A stretch of DNA of 64,000 bases, from NCBI GenBank assembly GCA_015350385.1, contig WNKI01000001.1, forward strand, positions 10,913,302 to 10,977,301, written 5' to 3'. The stretch is from Aculops lycopersici (lineage: Eukaryota > Arthropoda > Arachnida > Trombidiformes > Eriophyidae). Made by a program: the position numbers and the translations under genes. A model generated the notes under the pieces. The model had not been told where the DNA came from. It searched no databases and worked only from the letters and a program-made list of their open reading frames with translations. Shown here in pieces: positions 1-9,679 of the stretch (its first letter is position 1; the number at the start of each line of letters is the position of its first letter).

Positions 1-279
1 AGTATGTAATATTGTTAAATTCTACACAAGTTTTCTATGTCCATGCAAAGAATGCACGCTTTACTTGCGGCAAATGCGGTGCCATGTGCGCGGCGGATGC
101 TCAATGCATATATTTGAAGCGCGCCAAATTTGAAAATCCTCTTATTTTCCTCTTGAGCATTTACTTTTTCTCGATGCTCTGTCGAATTAGTTATATTCTC
201 TCATAACTCTCGATCATGTTTGCACCATTATTATTGCTCAATTGATTACAATTTGGAAGTTGATAAAACTCGATTCAAA

Positions 280-2220
280 ATGACAGATCTATCCTCTATT
301 GTAGCCCAGGATCGTAGATTTGACAATGTCCAGCTATTCCTTCTTACAGATCAGCAATTTGAAAGCAAAAACTTTGTTCCAGTCAGAGGATCATGCCCAC
401 TTAGAATTGTTGTCATCGATCAAACCGAGGATCTTCTCCTAAGATTCATTGAGTTAGATGGCGGTCAAGTAACAAATGGTAGAGGTGGAGACGATTATGG
501 AAATCAACAGACATTCTCAAATCAAGCTAACAATAATAATAATCACCAAAATGGAAACAACAGTAATCACCCATCTCTACAGCATTTGTACATCGGAGAG
601 AAAATTGTTTATGAAATGATTCTCTACAGGGAATCTGAGTGCTTTTCATTTATTAAAAATTCATTTGTAATTAGTAGTGAATCGAAACAACATGCTATTG
701 TGATGGTACAATTTAAGAGCAAGGATGACTTGCTCAGATTCAGTCGATTGAATCAGGAGTTTAGAAAGCATCACCAACTTTCCCTGTTTAACCAGCGAAC
801 GGATGCCGCGTCAGCCTCACAATATTTCCAATTTTATGGCTACCTATCTCAGCAACAAAACATGATGCAAGACTATGTTAGAACCTCAACATACCAGCGA
901 GCTATACACTCAAATAGCGAGGATTTTAGAGACAAAGTTGTGCTGGACGTGGGCGCCGGATCTGGAATATTAAGCTTCTTCGCCTTACAAGCTGGCGCTA
1001 GAAAGGTATATGCGGTCGAGGCATCATCCATGGCTAAACACGCGCAGTTATTAGTTCAGTCAAACAATCTAGGAGGTCGCATTGAAGTTATAGCTGGAAA
1101 GATTGAGGAAATTGAGTTACCTGAGCCAGTGGACATCATAATCTCTGAGCCAATGGGCTACATGCTTTTCAACGAAAGAATGTTAGAAACATATTTGCAT
1201 GCAAAAAAATGGCTTAGATCAAAGGAGCTGGGTAGAATGTTTCCATCTCGTGGAGATCTCCATGTGGCACCCTTTACTGATGCACAACTATACATAGAGC
1301 AAACAAACAAGGCCAACTTTTGGTTCTCAAAGGATTTTCATGGCGTCGATTTGCGTGCTTTACATTCGGCAGCGACCAATGAATACTTCAAGCAACCAAT
1401 TGTTGATACATTCGATATTAGAATTTGCATGGCTAAGACAGTTAGGCATGTAATTGATTTTCAGACAGCCCATGAGACTGACTTACATAGCATCAGCATA
1501 CCGCTAGAATTTATAGCGAATCAAACCGGACACATTCACGGCTTGGCCTTCTGGTTCGACGTAGCCTTCATTGGTTCTGTCCAGACGGTTTGGTTGTCCA
1601 CCTCACCCTCGCAACCTTTAACCCATTGGTATCAGGTTCGATGTTTACTAAGCACCCCACTATTCGTCAACAAAGGTCAACAGATCAATGGAAGTTGTGT
1701 GCTGAGGGCAAACAAGCGTCAGAGTTATGATGTGGATATCGAGCTATTTATCAAGGGAGTCGGCACCAGATCATCTAATACCCTCGACTTGAAGAATCCT
1801 TATTTTAGATACACTGGTGCCCCTGTCCAACCGCCGCCAGGTGTCAATGAGATCTCGCCAAGTGAACAATTGTGGACAACAGGCTTCGATCCATACCAAC
1901 AGCAGCAACAACAACAACCTCTCCAGCAACAGCAGCCACAGCAACTCCAACAGATACCTAACAACCAGCTGAATCAACAGCCCAACGCCTTGCCCACCTT
2001 GCAACAAATTACCGTCCACCAGGCTATGGCAGCGAATGCGAACTTGATGAACGCAAATCCCAACCTAATTAATACTGGTATGTCAGCCTTGCAGCAACAG
2101 CAACAACAACCCATCTACCAAACTCATCAACAACAACAACCACAAATCCCACAACAGCAGCAACAGCAGAGCCACCAACAAAACAATCAGCACCAACAGG
2201 TGGCGTACAATGATCTATGA
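280..2220 (+). CDS. CARM1: CARM1/PRMT4 histone-arginine methyltransferase, intronless
   Basis: Type I arginine methyltransferase making asymmetric dimethylarginine on histone H3 and on splicing and transcription co-regulators, in the nucleus. The first in-frame ATG at 280 gives 646 residues (human CARM1 is about 608). Residues 1-165 form the CARM1-specific PH-like N-domain, here carrying an Asn-rich insertion at about 78-97. [20 protein letters not shown] at about 182-201 is a family hallmark. SAM motif I is VLDVGAGSG (221-229; vertebrates have Cys at the first Ala). The double-E loop [12 protein letters not shown] places E290 and E299. The THW-loop is LTHWYQVRC. The C-terminal tail after about residue 540 is polyQ/Pro, unlike the vertebrate transactivation tail. 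No intron is present. It faces a minus-strand gene whose stop is at 2625. The family call is secure. Confidence 0.97.
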   Translation: MTDLSSIVAQDRRFDNVQLFLLTDQQFESKNFVPVRGSCPLRIVVIDQTEDLLLRFIELDGGQVTNGRGGDDYGNQQTFSNQANNNNNHQNGNNSNHPSLQHLYIGEKIVYEMILYRESECFSFIKNSFVISSESKQHAIVMVQFKSKDDLLRFSRLNQEFRKHHQLSLFNQRTDAASASQYFQFYGYLSQQQNMMQDYVRTSTYQRAIHSNSEDFRDKVVLDVGAGSGILSFFALQAGARKVYAVEASSMAKHAQLLVQSNNLGGRIEVIAGKIEEIELPEPVDIIISEPMGYMLFNERMLETYLHAKKWLRSKELGRMFPSRGDLHVAPFTDAQLYIEQTNKANFWFSKDFHGVDLRALHSAATNEYFKQPIVDTFDIRICMAKTVRHVIDFQTAHETDLHSISIPLEFIANQTGHIHGLAFWFDVAFIGSVQTVWLSTSPSQPLTHWYQVRCLLSTPLFVNKGQQINGSCVLRANKRQSYDVDIELFIKGVGTRSSNTLDLKNPYFRYTGAPVQPPPGVNEISPSEQLWTTGFDPYQQQQQQQPLQQQQPQQLQQIPNNQLNQQPNALPTLQQITVHQAMAANANLMNANPNLINTGMSALQQQQQQPIYQTHQQQQPQIPQQQQQQSHQQNNQHQQVAYNDL

Positions 2221-2624
2221 CCTCCTATCTCGAGATAACAAACACCATCACAACAACCACGACCACCAAACTCCAGAAATGAACTCAAAGATTCAAGTCT
2301 TTACAATGATGAACTTTAGATAAAGACCAATCGGTGCACTTCCTTAAAATGGGTGTGCATCAAAGGAGAAATTCAAGCTAGATATCTTCTCTACTAGTTT
2401 TACTTGTGCCATGATAATTTAATTTAATTTTTTTCCAACGATATCAACACTTGCTCGTGATAGTTTCTCTAACATTTAACAGTTTTATTTCTATCCGACC
2501 TCTTCCTCTACAAATCACAATGATTGCTTGTCCAATTCTGTTTATACGGTCCATCGTCGGTTGGTTTAGCCAAACATGTTTTGCTATATATCGTATCAAT
2601 AAGAGAGGTTTTGTGATCGATAAG
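2221..2624. other. Convergent 3' ends of CARM1 (+) and a minus-strand gene
   Basis: This non-coding stretch lies between the CARM1 stop and the TAA at 2625 on the minus strand. It is AT-rich with an oligo-T run near 2425-2433. A minus-strand AATAAA (plus-strand tttatt near 2484-2489) would serve the minus-strand transcript. No canonical AATAAA is visible for CARM1 close to its stop, so its cleavage site is unclear. The ORFs here are short and mutually antisense, with no recognisable product. Confidence 0.5.
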
Positions 2625-2834
2625 TTAGTCAATGATAGGATGAACATGTAAATATTTAGGGAGAAAACCCTTCTGTTTCAGTGATATACTTACCACACTC
2701 TTCATTCCGGCATCTATTAGATTCTCAGCTCGCCGCTGAGTTTGATGGCCGAGCATTGAGGCTGCCGAGCAACGGCGTTTCATGGATCTATTTGAGAGTA
2801 GAAAGTCGAGCCCTAGATTTGAGCTACTCTTTGT
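2625..2834 (-). CDS. Candidate terminal exon (D) of an unrecognised minus-strand gene
   Basis: The preferred acceptor is ACACAACAG at 2835 on the minus strand. It is in phase 0, matching the phase-0 donor of the exon at 3042-5019. The exon encodes a basic, Ser-rich stretch including RSMKRRCSAASMLGHQTQRR, then continues to TAA at 2625. A consensus GTAAGT lies inside it at about 2688, after MKSV, so this could instead be an internal exon spliced to something outside the window. An AATAAA on this strand near 2487 supports termination here. An alternative acceptor, ATCTAG at 2916, also keeps frame. Product not recognised. Confidence 0.5.
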   Translation of the reverse strand, partial: TKSSSNLGLDFLLSNRSMKRRCSAASMLGHQTQRRAENLIDAGMKSVVSISLKQKGFLPKYLHVHPIID

Positions 2835-3041
2835 CTGTTGTGTAACAATAGCGATAGTTGTCGTTGTTATTTTCCGGTTTAGAGCGGAGCAAATATTGAC
2901 ATTAGTATGGGTCATCTAGATTTTATCTTTATGATCTGGTTGTGTGTTCTTCCTATGAACCGTACCGACAACAACTCACAGAATTTCAATCCTCAAAAGC
3001 AAACACCAAAAATCCACCTCACAAACAGCCTTTAAACTTAC

Positions 3042-5019
3042 CTTGAATGGCGAGGAGCCCAAATTGAGATGCGTCGACGACGAGTGGCCATTGGATTTAT
3101 CATTTCCGGTTGTGTTGCCGCTCGAATGGCGACGCATATAGCCCAGAGCGCTGCTCAAATTTGGCGACAACTTATCGCTAGATTCGCGCTGGTTTGTTTT
3201 GGCAGTTAATTTCCATTTGTTGGCCAACTTTGAAGCGGACACGCTCGCCCTCTGATTGAGATTTGTCTTTGAGCCACCATGATGCGAGGCCGAGGGCGAC
3301 GAGAGGGCAACCTGAATCCTTGGGATATTGATTGTATTATCCGAGTGTCGCCTAGCAGGAACTTGATTATCGACATACAAGCTATTGGCATAATTTGAAC
3401 TTTTCTCCCTTCTAACATGAGCTGCCGACGTCGACAACTGATCACTTGCTTGTAATTGCTGAAGCTGTTCCGATTGCTGCTCACATTCACCTGTCCCTGT
3501 GCCTCCCAAATTTGTGCCGCTCATTTTATTGAAATTCTGCACTATATTTGTGGACATTCGCCTGATCACATTGTCGAAGGTCGACGGGGTTCCGCTTGGT
3601 CGATGTTGGTTCAAATTGAGCGTTCGAGGCCTGGGCTGAGCTTGTTGCTGCTGCTGTTGGTTGTTTGCAACCAAAGGTGAATTGATACTTCCTGTCGGCG
3701 ACCTTGACTTAAACTGACCTCCGCCGCTGCCCCCATCAATCGCGGACTTTGGCCTACTATGGTTGGCCAACTCCATGGCACTAGTCCCACTTCCGGTTCC
3801 CTGTGTATCATGAAAAGCCGCGTATTTGTTGTTCAAATCAGCAATATCCTCAAAATTATCATCGTTGATCGTCTTGAGTAGCTCGTCGATGAGCTTAGAT
3901 CTCGACTTTTCAGTCTCCTTATCCACCACAATGTTTCCTTTGCCGCCGACCTGATGGTGTTGTTGGTGGTGGCCCTTGTTATCATTGTAGTCCAGTTGTT
4001 GCTCTAAATCTGGCGCTTGAGATTCTCCATCAAACTGATTCTGTCTATAACCATAAGCTTCATTGTGTTGGCTAGAGTTATAACTCTTACCTGTTCCATA
4101 ATCAATGCCAGCACCTGTACTGTACTGTTGTTTTGTTGACTCGACGGAGTAGTCGGCTTGCTGTTCACCGATGTAGAAACTTCCCGCAGAACCGTTTGCT
4201 TGTCTCTGGAGCTGCTGCTGCTGCTGATATCCGCTGATGTCAATGTCATTCGTCAAGCTCAATCGGCTGGCCATATCAATCATTTGATCCTCTTGAAATT
4301 GATGCTGCTGTTGTTGCTTTTGTTGTTGCTGGCCAACGCGCGGTTGGTGGTGGCCGTAAACAAGTGGTTGTTGCTGTTGGTGGTGCGAGGTCATTGTTAG
4401 TGAGTCGGCGGAGGCACGATTAACCTCACGCATGGAACCCATTGGACTTGGCGCTGTGATGCTAATTGTTGTATTCGGCACCATCATTTGATTACTACTA
4501 CTATTACCCAGGTATTGGTACGATTGACGCGGCGACCTACCGCTACGCGCAGCACCACCACCGACACTTCCCCCATATGAGATGGTCGGATCATCGGGGG
4601 CGCTGGCGCAACCGTAATCACTGTACCTGTGATTGCTCATTCTATTGACATTTCCGGCTCCATGCAAACCAACCCCACTTCCGGTTCCGGCAGTCATCGA
4701 TGTTGCGCCTCCAAGTTGCCTTGCTGGTTGGGGTGCCGATCTACCGGCAACGGCAACTGAGTTATTATTGTTACCACTGCTAGTTGGCGAGGAGTTTTGC
4801 GGGGCTAAATTCAGATTGCTAATAATCTGGTGCTGACTATGGTGCTGCTGTTGATAGTTGTAGTCCACTGGATCCGAATACTCGCTCTGGTGGTTCTGGC
4901 TACTCAGGTTGGCCACCGCAGCAGTTAGCTCGAGGTCGTGCAAATTGTCCCGCTCCTCGTCGTCGTCGTCCTCCGAGGAACTCGACGACAGACATCCGGC
5001 GCCGGCCAGTGGCGTTAGT
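3042..5019 (-). CDS. Long candidate exon (C), low-complexity protein, unrecognised
   Basis: An open frame of about 659 codons ends at a strong donor, AAG|GTAAGT (3042/3041), in phase 0. The likely acceptor, GGGCAG at 5020, implies that the upstream exon ends in phase 2. There is no credible start codon at its head. The protein begins with RLTPLAGAGC, followed by Ser-rich and then acidic runs. It continues with long Gln/His/Ser/Gly-rich disordered stretches and ends in a basic Ser-rich part with NIPRIQVALSSPSASHHG and ALGYMRRHSSG. Such RRxS/RxxS sites look like phosphorylation or 14-3-3 targets, which is inference. No catalytic domain was recognised. It could be the C-terminal part of the minus-strand locus further upstream or of a separate gene. 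Two ACTTCCGG octamers fall inside it. Confidence 0.6.
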
Positions 5020-6475
5020 CTGCCCGTGAATTTGGTGTTGTAATTTTATTTTATTTTTTATTTTGTCGCATGGTCATTTATTTTGTAGATTAACGTTGGA
5101 AGTTTCATGGGTAAAGTGTAAAAGAGTGAGTGAGAGCAGAAGTGTGAGTTGGCAAGCCAGTTAGTGGGTTAGTGTATTAAGTGAGTCAGCGTGCACTTAG
5201 CTCGCTGCTCATTACCTGCCAGTTTCTTCTCCGCTTGCAAACTACTGAACGACCCAGGGGATTTGAGGGCGCCGCAGGAAGTTAGCGGCCAAGTCGCTAG
5301 GTCACCGCAAATTTCACTAAAGTCTGGTGAGATTACTTACTCGTTTAGTAGCTGCTTTCCTCGCAATGCAAAGTTTTGCCGACACTTATGGCCCAGAAAA
5401 GTCACTAGATCCTGAACAAGCTCGTGAAGTAGCAGAAACTGAGCAGGTGGTTGTTGAGGTTGTGTTTGTCGTTCGTTTGAGGTGAATTTAGTTAGTTGGA
5501 TTTTTAGTTGCAGATTTCAAAAATCGAGATGAAGTTCAGTCATCGGAGTTGAAGCTTAAGTGCGCTAGCTTCGAGAGAAAAGTTAAGTTAGTTTTTAGCG
5601 CCTTCCACGAAATTTGGCTTCATGTATCAAGGTTACTTTCTCTTTTTTCTCTTTGTTTGAGATATAGCTTCTTTTTCACGTTACCCACTTTCTCGCCGCT
5701 AGCTGCACACGAGCCGGAAGTTGGCTAAAGTTTCTCTTCCATTCTCGCTAGTTTTGTCTAGTCCCTCTGTCTCTTTGTTTCTCCCTCTCTATCTCCCCCT
5801 CTTCTTTTCTAACTTATTTTGCCGCCACTACTTCGCGCTCCACTCGATTCTCGCTATCAAATCGATCTAGCGATCGATCGCACTAGAGTATGGCGCGTAG
5901 CTAGCTTGCCAGCGTCTGCACACTCGCGATTGCCAGTTGATTGGCCATGAGAAACTAACGGAATCAGACAGGAAGTGGTTGCGGTGAGTCGTCCAGTTCG
6001 CTACTACTGCTGGAGGTGGGTGTGCTCGCTCGCTACCGTTGACTGAGGCGTGCGCAAGTGCAAGTGGGAGTGCAACTGCAAGTGTCGCGTTCAATGTCGC
6101 CGCCATCGCCGCCCTAGCATCACCCACTCGCTTTGCTTGGAATTGAAACCACTCAGGAGTCTGGCCACTGTTTCATTGCGCCTGCGCAGCTCGCCAGCGC
6201 CACCGAGGTCCTTTTGCTGGGCCACAGCGACAAGATCGAATTGAATTCAATTGAAACGAAGGCAACATGCGCTAACGGCCACTGACTGGCCACTGGCAAG
6301 ATCAATGGCAAGACGCAACACAAAGCGACGCGACGCAATGTAACATAACGTATCGCACATAGCGACGCCTGCGTGGGAAAATAATGCTCTCCTGATGGCC
6401 GTTCGAATGGGCACTCAATGTTGAACTGCAAAGCAACTCAACTGGCCACTATCGATTCTACTGCCCGAGGAGTCA

Positions 6476-6516
<41 letters not shown>

Positions 6517-7785
6517 TACTACTACTACTACTACTACCACTACTACTACCACTACTACCACCACCACTACCACCACCACTACCACCACCACTACTACTAC
6601 AACTACTACCTCGACGAGTGGACAATATATTGAGCGCTTTAAGGCGCACAAGTCCTAATCTCTATGATCATGTCTAGGTAGCTAGCGTGGCGGCCAGCTA
6701 CCTGTGTGAGTTTTAATCGCCGAAAAGAGAGCAGAGACGAGGGTGGCGCCAACTCAGCGTGAAATTTGCGCTCATCTCTAGAGCCGAGGAGAAAATCCGT
6801 GTTATTGCCCATCGTCTTCCTCCATAGCCACTACAACAACCAGGCAACCAAAACACCACTAGCGTCGACAAACTCAACCACCGAACCGAACGAAACGAAG
6901 CTAAACCTAACCAAACCAAACCACACTAAAGACAGTGATTCTCGTGCCGTTGAAAGCTCGTCGTTTCGATTTATCTCGCGCTATCGATTTCGTTGAATGA
7001 CGACCGGAAACGGCGCTTTCCGTGTTCACTTTCGCCCATTGGCTTCGATTTCAGTGTTGTGCAGTTTGGTTCGGTTTAGTGTTCTCTTGGTTGGCCGGAA
7101 GTGGGAGAGTGAGTCGAGGTAAGCGCCTGTAGGGTGTGTTTGTGACGCACCTGACTACTGTGCCAGTTTGCGTATATACGCCCGCTGTAGCCTGCATATA
7201 TACGTTTTCCAACGAAGTCAGTCTGCAATTAGTTCTTGGATTGTGAGTGTTGGTTATTTTGCCGAGAAAGAGGAAGAGAGGAGCCGACTCTCTATCTCTG
7301 GGTTGGCGAAAATTTTCAGCTCTCTCCGTAAACTCAACTGTCGTCGCCTTTTCTGCCAGTTGGCTGCTCCTATGGGCTGGCTCATCTATCTGCAACCAAC
7401 TTATCTACCTGCCCACCTACTCACTGGCTAAACTTTGTGAGGCAACTTCTGGTGCGACTGCATCACGACAACGATAACAACGCTGGCCTCTTGTGGCGAC
7501 AAGAGTGAACGGATGGCTGGTTTGATATAAATTATCAGCAAAGGATCCAGTGCGTCGGCGGCGACGGCAGCGGCGAGGGCCACTCGCCTCCAGCATCGCT
7601 CCTGTCGTGGTTGTTGTTGTTGTTGTTGATGTTGATGTTGATGCCGCCACCACTACTTTAGATCCTGCAGCTCGGGATATGAGATCGCTCAACGAGCCGC
7701 CGGCGGGGAGGCCAAAGCGCGAGTTCCACTTGAGAGAGTTGGATGGACAAATTTGTTTCCCACTCAAGCGAGTGACGAAGCTCAC
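5020..7785. other. Probable intron (minus-strand locus) with microsatellites
   Basis: Nothing here looks convincingly coding. It contains pyrimidine-rich stretches (about 5640-5820), a GAC/TAC/CAC trinucleotide tract (6478-6609) and two ACTTCCGG/CCGGAAGT octamers (5713, 7096). The reading frame on the minus strand at 7417-7785 stays open beyond the donor called at 7785, with a Thr/Ser-rich and Arg-rich stretch, so the exon there could be longer than annotated. Confidence 0.4.
6478..6609. repeat. Trinucleotide microsatellite: (GAC)13 then (TAC/CAC)n
   Basis: Thirteen uninterrupted GAC units are followed by interspersed TAC and CAC units. The whole tract stays in one register, so open frames run through it on both strands: Asp, Tyr then His homopolymers on plus, Val on minus. 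The flanks are non-coding, so those ORFs are treated as artefacts of the repeat. Confidence 0.9.
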
Positions 7786-8001
7786 CTGCCTCACACTTGC
7801 CAGGAAGTGTCCAATCAGCGCGCGTTCATTCTCGACCATGGTGGTTTTTTGGGTGGCCAAGTGGCCGTCGGAAAAGACGACATCGCGGCGCGACGCAACG
7901 GCATCACGCGCACACGGCGACCACAACACCTCAACTTCCGGCCCAAAGTACCTTTTCTTCCGGCGTGTTCGTTCCATCCAACTAGAGATTCTTGCAACTT
8001 G
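7786..8001 (-). CDS. Candidate exon (B2), unrecognised protein
   Basis: The frame is open from an acceptor such as GAGCCCAG at 8002 to the donor CAG|GTGAGC at 7786/7785, phase 0 to phase 0, 72 codons. It encodes ISSWMERTRRKKRYFGPEVE and then a mixed hydrophobic/charged segment ending HFLASVRQ, which looks like real protein rather than low-complexity translation. The phase is compatible with following exon B (8429-8643). It does not match the phase-2 acceptor of exon C, so an exon or alternative site is missing. Function not recognised. Confidence 0.4.
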
Positions 8002-8428
8002 CTGGGCTCGCCTGATTTGCTCTGGCGATCAAATCTCTTCAGAGCCTCAAATCTGAACTGAGTTTAGTTCAATTTTGCCGAGTAATTGGTGCGCTTTTGG
8101 CAAACACCTGCGAGCTGGCCAATTTCCAAAGCCAACTAGCCGCTCGTGCTGGAGAGAGTCATCTAGTTGAATGTTCGCATAGATGATATAGAATGGAGAT
8201 GATTATATCAGGTGACGATGGTTTACAAATGAACGTGCTGGCAGAGTCGCACGCCTCAACGATGAAAGAGTGCCGATATGATACTCAATTGTGATCACGA
8301 GCAAGGGACTCCCCCACTTACATCATCAGAACGCACCTACCAACACTCAGCTCCGGTCCACTAAACACTGGAGTTGGAAGCAATCAGCGCCCACACGAAA
8401 AACCACCAACTATTGAACTCGTACTCAC

Positions 8429-8643
8429 CTCGTCCAATTTGAGCATGGGATCCGATAACATTGGCGCCAGCGAACCAAGCGACTGTCTGCTAACCACCTG
8501 ATGTAGCCGCTCCTCCAACTCCGCTAGTTGGCGGTGGTTCTGCGTGGGCCGGTCAACCGTTGAGCCGGCGGCCAGGAGCCGACTGAGCTGCGGCAGCTCG
8601 AGCCGCATTCGCGCCACCTGATCCAGGAGGCGCCGGTGCAGAG
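8429..8643 (-). CDS. Candidate exon (B), helical segment, unrecognised
   Basis: The acceptor CCAACGAAG at 8644 (phase 1) matches the phase-1 donor of exon A. The donor is GACGAG|GTGAGTACG at 8429/8428, phase 0. The 71-codon segment is rich in Leu, Arg and Glu and predicts as amphipathic helix or coiled coil (RLLDQVARMRLELPQLSRLL, then QLAELEERLHQVV). Together with exon A it gives a continuous helical region. It may be the C-terminal part of the SCYL2-like locus or another gene. Confidence 0.55.
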
Positions 8644-8924
8644 CTTCGTTGGTTGATTGGTTGATTCAGTCGGTGGTGGTTGTTGGGTGAGAAATTTCGT
8701 TAGCTACACCTTCAGCTGAGTGGTGGGCGCTGCGCGCCACTTTGACCTTCAACCAGTCGAACTCGATGCTGTTGGGCCAAGTTCGGTTCAGTTGTGAGGA
8801 GAGGAGTAGTTTATAAGGCTGCGCTTGTTAGCCTATCGGCGTCGACTGCGGCCGCATCGAAAGGCCAATCGGTTGGGCTAACAATAGCCGGCCCGCCGGC
8901 CAGCTAGTCAGCAACACTACTCAC

Positions 8925-9423
8925 CTATGGACAGTAGCAAGGTGCGCGAATCGGGACACGAGGGCAGACGGTGCAGCGACTGGCCAATGGTGACGCCACT
9001 TCCGTTCACAGAAGCCCCACAAGTTGGGCCAAATTTGTTCAGCTGCCTCAGAGCCTCGAGTGTGAACTCAAACTGCATCCTGAGCTCACTGAATGGCACT
9101 CCATTTGAGCCTCCTTGCGATGTGAGTCCGCCGCCCATTTGTGTTCCATTATTAGCCAGCAATCCGCCGGCACCGGCGCCGGGACCGACGCCGCCGCTTC
9201 CATTCATCGCGGCCACAAAGGAAGGTCGCTTGCTCGAGTAGCCGCCGCAACCAGTGCCGCTACTCGCCCCAACTAAACCCTCAATGCTGAGCTTGTTTTG
9301 GGCTGTCTGCTCGTTGTTGGTGGCGCCGCCACTGGGAGCGTTGCAACTTCCGCCCGACGCCAAGTTACAGGCCAGCTGGAGGGTGGCGTCGATGCCGTGC
9401 AACAAAAGGTTGAGCAGTTGAAG
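8925..9423 (-). CDS. Candidate exon (A), helical ends with Gly-rich loop, unrecognised
   Basis: The acceptor TTCTCATCCCATAAATCAG at 9424 has a good pyrimidine tract and is phase 0. The donor ATAG|GTGAGTAG at 8925/8924 is phase 1. The exon encodes 166 codons: a hydrophobic helix (LQLLNLLLHGIDATLQLACN), a long Gly/Ser/Ala-rich loop, a second helix (SELRMQFEFTLEALRQLNKF), then a segment ending SRTLLLSI. The start phase fits the phase-0 donor of the exon at 17058-17447. A join would put the nested CRAL-TRIO gene inside a 7.6 kb intron. No family recognised. Confidence 0.6.
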
Positions 9424-9635
9424 CTGATTTATGGGATGAGAATGGTGTTATATGTTAACCGATAGCCGGGCGAAATGCTCGTGTGATGTAGTTGGGTTAT
9501 TTTAGTTGTCGTTTGTGTGTTGGAATCGTTGGTATCGATGGTCGTTTTTTATATCAAAAGACGAGCGAGCCAAAGAGTGAGAGTCAACGTTAACATTAGT
9601 AGTGCCAGTCAATGTGTTCGATCGGTTTCGGTCCG

Positions 9636-9679
9636 TCAGTCGGTCGGTCGGTCGGTTGGTTGGTTGGTTGGTTGGTTGG
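9636..9679 (+). repeat. Tetranucleotide tract (GGTC)n grading into (GGTT)n
   Basis: The tract begins with GTCGGTCGGTCGGTC and continues as TTGGTTGGTTGG. The gradual C-to-T change between units suggests slippage followed by point mutation. Confidence 0.85.

Noticed and set aside
1..219. Short plus-strand frame with CGKCGAMC at the left edge
   Set aside because: Too short, edge-truncated, no recognisable zinc-binding pattern and interrupted before CARM1.
1771..2019. Leu-rich minus-strand frame in the 3' part of CARM1
   Set aside because: It is the reverse reading of the CARM1 polyQ (CAA/CAG) tail.
6415..6651. Open frames on both strands across 6.42-6.65 kb (Asp/Tyr/His and poly-Val translations)
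   Set aside because: They exist only because the GAC/TAC/CAC microsatellite lacks stop codons; the flanks have no coding character, splice sites or homology.
7550..8056. 168-codon plus-strand frame
   Set aside because: Arg-rich start and poly-Val come from GTT and CGG repeats; it overlaps a more protein-like minus-strand exon and has no ATG context or homology.
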